DNA from: a virus
Reading direction: 5' to 3' (one strand)
Virus record (IMG/VR): IMGVR_UViG_3300028563_000012
Span: 1 to 64,000 of that record
Length of the DNA: 64,000 nucleotides
In this document: in pieces, positions 33,010 through 39,740 of the stretch
Layout: each line of letters opens with the position of its first letter
Position numbering within the stretch: position 1 is the stretch's first letter
Notes under the pieces: model-generated
The model's database searches: none
Told to the model about the DNA's origin: nothing
What the model saw: only the letters and a program-made list of their open reading frames with translations
Position numbers and translations under genes: made by a program

Positions 33010-33214
33010 TGCTGACTTTCTCCAAGGTGATCTTTGCTGTGTTCAAAGCTTCCAGCAATCTTGGCATGTTGACAGCGTTCAACTGCACGCCTTCGTGAAG
33101 CACCAAAACGGCCCGGCCGTCGAACAACAGCGCCTTGTTGAATTCACCTTCAGCAGTCCAACGATCTGCCGGCTTGGCTCCATGGCGCCGTGGCTTGATT
33201 GTGTGATTTTTCAT
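32990..33214 (-). CDS. Hypothetical protein, 74 aa
   Basis: A basic N-terminus (MKNHTIKPRRHGAK), then strands (FNKALLFDGRAVLVLHEG) and a C-terminal helix. The start at 33214 fits just after the upstream gene. No family recognised. Confidence 0.55.
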   Translation of the reverse strand: MKNHTIKPRRHGAKPADRWTAEGEFNKALLFDGRAVLVLHEGVQLNAVNMPRLLEALNTAKITLEKVSNGIQDC

Positions 33215-33218
33215 ACCA

Positions 33219-33611
33219 TTACTCGAAATTGTCAAGCTCTTCAACCATTTCGGCAATCGCTACAAGACGGCATTGCCGGATATGGTTGGCCGACCGTGAC
33301 GTGGAGCTGGAGCTGCTGGATGCCTGGCGCTTCAGCTCACCAAGCCAACCAGCTCTTATGTCCTCGAATGCGAGGCCGCGCTTGATTTGCTCCTTGATAC
33401 GCTTGAATGATTCCATGTAGGCCGCAGCAGCAAACACATCCTCTGACCACTCCAGCGCATCAGCAGGATTGTTGGCGAAACGCTCAACGAAAGCATTAAG
33501 ACGCACTTTGAATGCTTCAATCCTGCGATCCGCGAACGCATCAAAGTTGGATTCGAAGTTGGCGGGTGCGGACTTGGTTGCCATGGAATCTCCTTTGTGA
33601 AATGTGCCCAT
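33219..33611 (-). CDS. Hypothetical helical protein with Ser-rich stretch
   Basis: An AGGAGG five bases before the ATG at 33611 supports this start, but an internal ATG at 33584 also has AAGGAG, so two forms may be made. The protein is helical with a run of Ser (QASSSSSSTSRS) between two helices. It lies between repeat copy B and other small genes. Function unknown. Confidence 0.6.
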   Translation of the reverse strand: MGTFHKGDSMATKSAPANFESNFDAFADRRIEAFKVRLNAFVERFANNPADALEWSEDVFAAAAYMESFKRIKEQIKRGLAFEDIRAGWLGELKRQASSSSSSTSRSANHIRQCRLVAIAEMVEELDNFE

Positions 33612-33631
33612 CATGTCCTCCTGACTAAGGG

Positions 33632-33832
33632 CTTATGCGAGAATCAGGCCGAAATGGTGAAATGGGATTTATGGCACTTAGCATGGCAATAATGCTATCA
33701 GCTACGAAAACTTTACGTGGCTGTTTGCCATCAGTGTTGGCAAAGATGCGCTTCGCGCATGAAATGCCAAAGGAATTGGCAAAGCGCCGTAAAACGTCGC
33801 CATCTCGTCAAAGCGACGAAAAACGGCGGTCA
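33632..33832 (-). repeat. 201-bp duplicated structured block, copy B
   Basis: Nearly identical to 31631-31831, exactly 2001 bases away, differing only by two substitutions close together near 33657-33661. It begins at the TGA stop of the primase gene (33830-33832) on the minus strand and ends about ten bases before the AGGAGG of the next gene. The same hairpins as in copy A are present. Confidence 0.9.
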
Positions 33833-34852
33833 CCAAGCAATGGCCCGCATACGCATGCCGAGCGTGCAGATCGGGCGTTGGGATCGTTCCTCTTCTACGG
33901 CTGCCAAGGCCGCCAAGCGCGCCTCATCGGCCGGAACCGAGTTGGCATAGGACGCACGCAACTCCTCGGCCGTACTCTCACCCGGATCCTTGCGGCCGGC
34001 GGGGCAGTAAGCAACGCGGGTGCCAGGCAGCTTGCGAGCGATGCGAGCCGCGGACGTCAGTGCGTCGGCGGATCCGTCCAACATGACGGTCCATTTGGTC
34101 TTGCTGCTCGCCAGCATATCAAGTTGCTCGTCACGCAGGCGGAGGCCCATCAAGGCAACGGACGGGATCCCGGCTTGGTATGCCGCAAGGCAGTCAAATG
34201 GGCCTTCGACGATCAAGCCATCCTTGGTCCCGTCGAGCCCTTGCCACCCGTACAACAACCTGCCGGCATTGGGCCCGGCCTTGTAGCGCAAGTAGGCATC
34301 AGGTTTGATCGAGCGCGCTGTGAAGCTGCTCCCATTGGGGCAGACGATTGGCATGATGACTCGGTCCACGTACTCACCCGAGCGGCAGACTCCAAGGCCC
34401 ATGCGGCACGCAAGATCCCGGTCAAGCCCACGGCGCGTCAGGTACTTGGGCCACAGCCATTTCGTTCCGTCCCATAGCGGTTCGAATTCGGGTGGCAACG
34501 TTCCGTCGCGCTCGGGTTTCGTCTCGGCAACCGTGGCTTTCGTCGCGCTCGGGTTGATGCGCTTGAACTCGATGTGGCCGACGCGCCAAGCCCAGAGCAG
34601 TTTGCGCGCCTCATGCCACTCGATGCCGTCAACCTCGACCACCAGCTTCAGGATGGACAGCGACTTTTCATCGCAGGAAAAACAGATGAACCTTCCAGCT
34701 GGAAGGTCATTGCCATCAGAATCAACACCAGGTTCAGAATTGATGTACAAATGTTGACGTTTCATACACCATGGGCATTTCATGATGTACTCTGATCCCG
34801 AGCTGCGGCGGGCGCCCGCACCTTCCAGCCAATCAACCATGCCTTCGCTCAT
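33830..34852 (-). CDS. dnaG: DnaG-type DNA primase
   Basis: A 340-residue primase. The N-terminal zinc ribbon has Cys26/Cys29 (CPWC) and Cys57/Cys60 (CFSC). A TOPRIM domain has GLIVEGPFDCLAAY (Glu216, Asp220) and VMLDGSADAL. It synthesises RNA primers for the DnaE polymerase. The usual C-terminal helicase-interaction domain is not evident, so it is compact. The upstream gene is the DnaB-like helicase (four-base overlap), a normal phage pairing. Confidence 0.88.
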   Translation of the reverse strand: MSEGMVDWLEGAGARRSSGSEYIMKCPWCMKRQHLYINSEPGVDSDGNDLPAGRFICFSCDEKSLSILKLVVEVDGIEWHEARKLLWAWRVGHIEFKRINPSATKATVAETKPERDGTLPPEFEPLWDGTKWLWPKYLTRRGLDRDLACRMGLGVCRSGEYVDRVIMPIVCPNGSSFTARSIKPDAYLRYKAGPNAGRLLYGWQGLDGTKDGLIVEGPFDCLAAYQAGIPSVALMGLRLRDEQLDMLASSKTKWTVMLDGSADALTSAARIARKLPGTRVAYCPAGRKDPGESTAEELRASYANSVPADEARLAALAAVEEERSQRPICTLGMRMRAIAW

Positions 34853-36186
34853 GATGCCTCTGCTTGTGATTCGTCCGCTTCCGGTGATGTTTCTTGTGTG
34901 ATTTTGGCCACGGTGAAGTTGGTGGCAACACGAACCATGAAGCGGCTTGCTGATGAGCGTGCCTTGGCCACAAATAGGCTGCGCTTGTTGCCCATCTTCA
35001 CCTCAGCCACCGGTTGGCCGCGGTCGTTCAGCGGTGGATTTATGGAAATGATGGTGTCTGCGATACGTGCCTTGTCATAGCCCCAAGCTGCATTTTTGGA
35101 CGTCGCGATCTTGCCTTCTGACTCCTTGCCGGCTTGGATCACGGCCACGAGGAACACATTGGCATTTTTGGGATCGATCCAACCCTTCAACTGCTCGTAC
35201 AGCATCTTGTTGTACAGCGCAATGTTGTCCATGTTGGATGGCACTGCCAATTGGTCGGGCGAATCAAACACGATTTCATCGGGCACAAACCCTTCGCGCT
35301 TCAATCGCTCCACTTCCTTTTGTATTTCTGGCAACGTCGTGCTGGATACGCCGACATGGAGGATGCGCAGGTGTTTGTCCAGGTCAGTCTTGCGGCGCAT
35401 TGCCCAACTTTCCATGCCGGGTTGGAGACGTCGCCGCTGCAAGGATTTGGTCGGCTTGCCGCTGAAGCGGGCAACATAGCGCCAGCGGGTTGCGTCCTCA
35501 CCGTTTTCACTGTCGATGTGCAGAACGCGGTGCCCATGCTTCACAGCCGCATGACCGAAGTTCACTGCCAAAATGGACTTACCCATGTTGGTGTTGCCCA
35601 TGATGAGGCACATCTCACCCTTGGATCCACCGCCTTGAAGCTCTTCATCCAGCAACTCGAATCCGGTGGGGATGCCGCGCACCATCTCAGGGCCCTTTTG
35701 CCAATCATCCCAGTCAATCAAGCTCTTTGAGCGGATCCGCGGTGAGTTAGACACGGACTCGGCCGTGGCCCGGTTCATGACTTGGACGGCGCCCTCCAGG
35801 TTGCCCTTTTCCAGGTGCTTGTTGGCATGCTCGATGCCCGTAATCACCACGTCATGATGGAAACAGCGCAGCAGGAATTCACAGTCAGTTTTGAGTGATT
35901 CCGATGGCTCAATGTTGTATACAACCCGCAACACATCAGCCAGCGGAGCCTGCTGCTTCACAGGTTGCATGCGGATCATTCCCACCAGCGTTGAGACTGA
36001 TGGAGTCTCTGCCTTTTCATGGAATGATTTGAACTTTTCCCATATCCATGTCAAGCTTTCATCTGTCCATTGGTACGTGTCGAGCCATGACACCGCATCC
36101 ACCAACGCATCTCGGCTCTGCTTCGCCGCAGCGAGAACTTTCACCTCAACAGCACGTTGAGGATTGTCAATTTGTGTGATATCCAT
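34849..36186 (-). CDS. dnaB: DnaB-like replicative helicase
   Basis: A 445-residue RecA-fold helicase. The helical N-terminal domain (residues 1-150) is followed by GIPTGFELLDEEL, Walker A GNTNMGKS (197-204), and Walker B-like EIVFDSPDQLAV. A conserved region with AWGYDKARIADTI follows and the Glu/Ala tail ends the protein. It should unwind the fork as a hexamer with the primase next to it. Lies downstream of the putative initiator gene. Confidence 0.85.
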   Translation of the reverse strand: MDITQIDNPQRAVEVKVLAAAKQSRDALVDAVSWLDTYQWTDESLTWIWEKFKSFHEKAETPSVSTLVGMIRMQPVKQQAPLADVLRVVYNIEPSESLKTDCEFLLRCFHHDVVITGIEHANKHLEKGNLEGAVQVMNRATAESVSNSPRIRSKSLIDWDDWQKGPEMVRGIPTGFELLDEELQGGGSKGEMCLIMGNTNMGKSILAVNFGHAAVKHGHRVLHIDSENGEDATRWRYVARFSGKPTKSLQRRRLQPGMESWAMRRKTDLDKHLRILHVGVSSTTLPEIQKEVERLKREGFVPDEIVFDSPDQLAVPSNMDNIALYNKMLYEQLKGWIDPKNANVFLVAVIQAGKESEGKIATSKNAAWGYDKARIADTIISINPPLNDRGQPVAEVKMGNKRSLFVAKARSSASRFMVRVATNFTVAKITQETSPEADESQAEAS

Positions 36187-36195
36187 GGCTTGGGG

Positions 36196-37593
36196 CTAAA
36201 AAATCCTGACAGCTTCACCTTCCCACATGCACCACTCCTGCCCGTTAGCATCTTTCCACAGCCCTGTCGGCATGTTGGGGTTGGGACGGTCTTTGGGGTG
36301 GACGTAATCGCGCACTGCCACCCCAAAGGCGCCAGCCAAACTTGAAAGCTGAATGAATTTCAGATGTTTCGGCTTGGACTCATTGGCTCTGTGGATGAAT
36401 TCCTCTTGCGTCACAGCCTGATCTTCAAGCCAGCATGCCAGCCAATTTTTCACAGCTAGTTTGGCATGCTCGGTGGTTGATGTGTTGTTGGCCAAGTCGT
36501 ATTCAGACGTTGTCTTGCCGGTAGTCTCAGACCACAGCTTGCGGTAAGCAGCCATGAAGCTCTTGGCCATGGTGGAAAACATCGCCTCTTTCAGGCGCTT
36601 GTACATCGGCGTCCGGAGTAGCTTGCGCACGTCTTCCGGCGGTAGGAGCATCGCTTTGGCGGAGATGTGCATGGTGTTCGCGATTGTGCCGTCGCTCAGC
36701 CGGGCCGTGATCTTGCCTTCGCCGTCTTCCGGCGGAGGAAGCGAGCCGGTGACGAGTCCGGGGTGCCTTGTTGTGCGTTGGATGCGGCCGCGCTCTGCCT
36801 TGGTCTTGCGTTCGACTGCTTCAGCCAGTGTGTGTGCATCCGACTTCGGCGCTGCTGCCGCTGCGCTGACGAGATCCGAGCGAAGCGAGGATCGAGGAAC
36901 AAGAGGAAGGCTTGAAGGATCTTTCTGCTTTTTCTTACTTTCTGCAGAGTTAGCTTTACTTAGCGTCGGGGAAACAGCGCGGCGCGGCGTGAAAGAAACT
37001 CTTTCGTCACTTGGCTTTGTTGGCAATTGCGGCTTGGAAACTCTTTCGTCACTGGAAACTCTTTCGTCACTGGGACGAAACTCTTTCGTCACTTGGCTTT
37101 GTTGGCGAATGTGACTTGGAAACTCTTTCGTCACTGGAAACTCTTTCGTCACTTGGCTTTGTTGGAGAATGTGACTTGGAAACTCTTTCGTCACTGGAAA
37201 CTCTTTCGTCACTTGGCTTTGTTGGAGAATGTGACTTGGAAACTCTTTCGTCACTGGAAATTGTTGGAGAATGCGACTTGGAAACTCTTTCGTCACTGGA
37301 AACTCTTTCGTCACTGGAAATTGTTGGAGAATGTACGTCCTAAAGACAACCCCGGCCGTGACTGACATCGTCCAGCTTTTTTGGAATCCTGTTGGGCGCA
37401 CGGCTTTGATGCTCACAGCGCCAGCATCTGTCCATTTGTCCATGAGTTTACGTAAAGTCACATGGCTGATCCCGAGCGCTGACGCTTGCTGCTCTTGGGT
37501 GGTTTCCTTGTGATTCATCCGCATCCACTTGCGAATAATAGGCACATCATTGATGGGTTTTGGTCCGCGCTTCGTCATGTGGTCGTTTTCCAT
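36196..37593 (-). CDS. Putative replication initiator (HTH plus repeat linker)
   Basis: A 465-residue protein. Residues about 1-75 hold a helix-turn-helix (EQQASALGISHVTLRKLMDK). Then comes a repetitive linker in which VTKEFP recurs, coded by the 15-bp DNA repeats, then a basic low-complexity stretch and a C-terminal helical domain (residues about 270-465). The layout, with origin-like repeats inside the gene followed by helicase and primase genes, recalls lambda O and similar phage initiators, but no sequence similarity is claimed. ATG 37593 is used; ATG 37578 is possible. Confidence 0.55.
   Translation of the reverse strand: MENDHMTKRGPKPINDVPIIRKWMRMNHKETTQEQQASALGISHVTLRKLMDKWTDAGAVSIKAVRPTGFQKSWTMSVTAGVVFRTYILQQFPVTKEFPVTKEFPSRILQQFPVTKEFPSHILQQSQVTKEFPVTKEFPSHILQQSQVTKEFPVTKEFPSHIRQQSQVTKEFRPSDERVSSDERVSKPQLPTKPSDERVSFTPRRAVSPTLSKANSAESKKKQKDPSSLPLVPRSSLRSDLVSAAAAAPKSDAHTLAEAVERKTKAERGRIQRTTRHPGLVTGSLPPPEDGEGKITARLSDGTIANTMHISAKAMLLPPEDVRKLLRTPMYKRLKEAMFSTMAKSFMAAYRKLWSETTGKTTSEYDLANNTSTTEHAKLAVKNWLACWLEDQAVTQEEFIHRANESKPKHLKFIQLSSLAGAFGVAVRDYVHPKDRPNPNMPTGLWKDANGQEWCMWEGEAVRIF
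36996..37314. repeat. Eleven iteron-like 15-bp repeats (candidate origin)
   Basis: Eleven copies of AAACTCTTTCGTCAC start at 36996, 37038, 37056, 37078, 37120, 37138, 37180, 37198, 37240, 37282 and 37300. Several come as pairs 18 bp apart, and blocks repeat at 60 bp (37120, 37180, 37240). All copies have the same orientation. They lie inside the putative initiator gene and code its VTKEF linker. Direct iterons of this kind are initiator-binding sites in many phage and plasmid origins. Confidence 0.85.
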
Positions 37594-37607
37594 AAATTGT
37601 GTGGCTC

Positions 37608-38042
37608 TCAATTCCAGTACAAGCCCAACTTTTTCTCTTCTTGGCGCCAACGTTTCATCTTCTCAGCATTGTACTGGGCTGACTGCCTTGCTGCTCTTTG
37701 CATCTCGCGATGTCGAGTCTCAGGGCTGCGAAGATCCTCCATCAGGCCGATGTTGATGTAAAGCAATTCGCCGAAATTCGGGAACTCAGCGACAACCCGC
37801 GTTAGATGGAGGTGAGGGATCCCCTCGACCATCTTGATGAGCCCGCGGCGCTTCCATCCAGATACGAGCTTGGCGAGATGGTGGAGCGAGATGCGCAAGG
37901 CATGGGCTTGCTCAAGCTGGTTCAACCGGGCATGGTCCAGGAACATGTAGGCATGGAACCATCCGTGGTTGTCCTTGTCCTTCGGTGTCCTGGTTTTGCG
38001 TCGTCTCATGGCATTGAGGTAAAAGCGGGGAGTGTGACTCAA
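37608..38042 (-). CDS. HTH-type DNA-binding protein, paralogue-like
   Basis: A 144-residue basic protein. QLEQAHALRISLHHLAKL followed by GWKRRGLIKM has the same helix-turn-helix spacing as the N-terminus of the next gene (EQQASALGISHVTLRKLMDK). This suggests a related winged-helix domain. The TTG at 38042 overlaps an upstream TGA (TTGA); ATG 38009 is an alternative. It may regulate or assist the initiator. Confidence 0.6.
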   Translation of the reverse strand: MSHTPRFYLNAMRRRKTRTPKDKDNHGWFHAYMFLDHARLNQLEQAHALRISLHHLAKLVSGWKRRGLIKMVEGIPHLHLTRVVAEFPNFGELLYINIGLMEDLRSPETRHREMQRAARQSAQYNAEKMKRWRQEEKKLGLYWN

Positions 38043-38110
38043 CCCCCATCTGTGGCAGCTCGCCTCCGCATGACAGAGCTGTTTATCGATTCCACAAAGT
38101 CACACTCCCC
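38027..38110. promoter_or_regulatory. 13-bp inverted repeat, operator-like
   Basis: Arms GGGGAGTGTGACT (38027-38039) and AGTCACACTCCCC (38098-38110) are perfect inverted copies 58 bases apart. They lie around the start of the HTH gene. Such spaced inverted repeats are typical of repressor or initiator sites. A long-loop RNA hairpin is also possible. Confidence 0.55.
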
Positions 38111-38158
38111 TGGAAAGTTGTCGCTGCTATGTAAAATCGTGGGCAGGTGAATCGTCAT
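38039..38158 (-). CDS. Possible 39-aa protein
   Basis: A short ORF (MTIHLPTILHSSDNFPGE...) whose TGA overlaps the TTG start of the next gene. It spans most of the otherwise empty 160-base interval downstream of the UvsW-like gene. No ribosome binding site is evident, and the inverted repeat arms fall inside it. Support is weak. Confidence 0.35.
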   Translation of the reverse strand: MTIHLPTILHSSDNFPGECDFVESINSSVMRRRAATDGG

Positions 38159-38204
38159 GCGGGGTATCTATTTTGCGGCTGCGACGGCGATGAGGGCAAG
38201 ATAT

Positions 38205-39623
38205 TCAGATCACGTTGACTGTAAAGCCTCGTAATCCTTTGTATAATCGCAGCTTGTTCAACGAGTGTGCCGCAAGATGACGTTGCCCGATGTCCATCAC
38301 ATCATAGAATTTCACACTAGTCTTGCCATGATGTGGGGTAAGGTTGCGCATGCGCTGGATGGCCGCAACCTCACTTTTCTGGCCTTCTGCGTTGATAACA
38401 ACTTCAATCTCGGGGATGTCAATGCCTTCGCCGAACACGGTGCCAATCAACACTTGGATATCACCTGCCTGGAATGCTTCAATCAACTTCCATCTCTTTG
38501 CAGATGGTGTTTTGCCGTGAACAACTTCGGCTTCCACGCCCATCGCGCTGATGTATCCGTACAGCTCCTTCATCTGGTCCAAGCGGCCGGTGTCTATTAG
38601 CACCCGCGTGCCTTCCCTGGCATGTTTCACGGCGACATCAGCCAAGAGCTTGTTGCGTGGCCTGCACGTGGCAACGCAGTCACGTACGACACGCTGCCAT
38701 GACCACCCTTTTACGCTTTGAGGGTGCTGAAAGCGTAGGAATGTGATATTGGGCGCCATGATCATCCCGGCCTTGATCAGGCGGCCCATCGATACACGGT
38801 ACAAGATCCCGCCGGTAACCGCCTTCATCCAGATGTTGGCGCTCTGATTCTCACGCAAGCGAGACACGAACACCGTGGCAGATAGGCCGATCTTGAACCA
38901 GGCATCACATTGCATGGCGATGTTGCGCCAAGCGGGCCCTTCCATGTGGTGATTTTCATCCACGAATAGCAAGTCAACGTTGGCCAATAGCCAAATGATA
39001 TCGGACTTGTGCTTGGATGAACCCAGGCCTGCCAAGAGCGATTGGATGGTGGCCACGGTCACCATCTCTTTCGTGTCGTATTCACCTTCACCAACCATCC
39101 CAATTTGGAATTCTTGGCCAAAGCACTCCTTGAATGCATTGATGGTCTGCCCGAGCAACAAATCAGATGGAACCACGAACAATGTGCGGCAACCCAAAGC
39201 CCGAGCGAGCGCGGCCGCGGTGCGTGTTTTGCCCGAGCGGATCGGCAGGTTGAGAATGCCTTTGCCTGAAAACACCCCACGATTCTTGAGAGCAGCCTTC
39301 ACCGCGGCTGATTGGTAGTCACGCAGTGGTTGGACGAGCCAAGGTGCCGTCCAAAGTCCCAAGGTTGGCTTGCGCCGCATGTCAACCATTTCGGCGCCGG
39401 GAAACTCAGCGCACACCTCGGACATCACACCCGTCGGAGCGATGTGATAATCGCCCTTGCGTGATTTTCGCAACAAATGCTCTCGCCCGTCCCAATATCC
39501 GTTGCGATATGCGTCACTGAATTCAGCACCGGCAACAGGATACGATGTCAGATCGTCAACCTGTTTCATCTCATCTTCGGTGCCCCAAACACGGCTCAAC
39601 GTGTTGGTTACTTCGACTTTCAT
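38205..39623 (-). CDS. UvsW-like SF2 helicase
   Basis: A 472-residue superfamily 2 helicase. Walker A LPIRSGKTRTAAALA, motif II FVDENHHMEG (DENH), motif III GLSATVFVS, and in the second RecA domain VLIGTVFGEGIDIPE and AAIQRMRNLTPH for motifs V and VI. The N-terminal region before the ATPase resembles the DNA-clasp part of T4 UvsW. Expected work: branch migration and annealing in recombination-dependent replication. The start at ATG 39623 lies just beyond the terminator. Confidence 0.85.
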   Translation of the reverse strand: MKVEVTNTLSRVWGTEDEMKQVDDLTSYPVAGAEFSDAYRNGYWDGREHLLRKSRKGDYHIAPTGVMSEVCAEFPGAEMVDMRRKPTLGLWTAPWLVQPLRDYQSAAVKAALKNRGVFSGKGILNLPIRSGKTRTAAALARALGCRTLFVVPSDLLLGQTINAFKECFGQEFQIGMVGEGEYDTKEMVTVATIQSLLAGLGSSKHKSDIIWLLANVDLLFVDENHHMEGPAWRNIAMQCDAWFKIGLSATVFVSRLRENQSANIWMKAVTGGILYRVSMGRLIKAGMIMAPNITFLRFQHPQSVKGWSWQRVVRDCVATCRPRNKLLADVAVKHAREGTRVLIDTGRLDQMKELYGYISAMGVEAEVVHGKTPSAKRWKLIEAFQAGDIQVLIGTVFGEGIDIPEIEVVINAEGQKSEVAAIQRMRNLTPHHGKTSVKFYDVMDIGQRHLAAHSLNKLRLYKGLRGFTVNVI

Positions 39624-39638
39624 CTTGGATATTCTTTG

Positions 39639-39694
39639 CCAAAAGAAAACGCCGTCCAAGAGTCCGGTTGCCCGATGGTGCTCTCTTGGACGGC
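39639..39694 (-). terminator. Rho-independent terminator of the structural operon
   Basis: A perfect 12-bp stem, GCCGTCCAAGAG (39651-39662) with CTCTTGGACGGC (39683-39694), and a 20-base loop. On the minus strand it is followed by GTTTTCTTTT (39639-39650 region). It is placed 46 bases after the last structural gene (stop at 39741) and is the clearest transcription end in the window. Confidence 0.85.
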
Positions 39695-39740
39695 GCCCCA
39701 ATGCCGATTACTTATTTGCGAAGCTGCGAATGCTAATTGG

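Noticed and set aside
37011-37343. Repeats read as a CRISPR array or as a repeat protein (LETLSSLE) on the plus strand
   Set aside because: The units are direct 15-bp repeats with short, themselves repetitive spacers, not unique 30-40 bp spacers; the plus-strand peptide is the reverse reading of the initiator linker.
39624-39740. Possible promoter (TTAGCA ... TAAGTA) before the UvsW-like gene
   Set aside because: It would lie upstream of the strong terminator at 39639-39694 and match consensus poorly.
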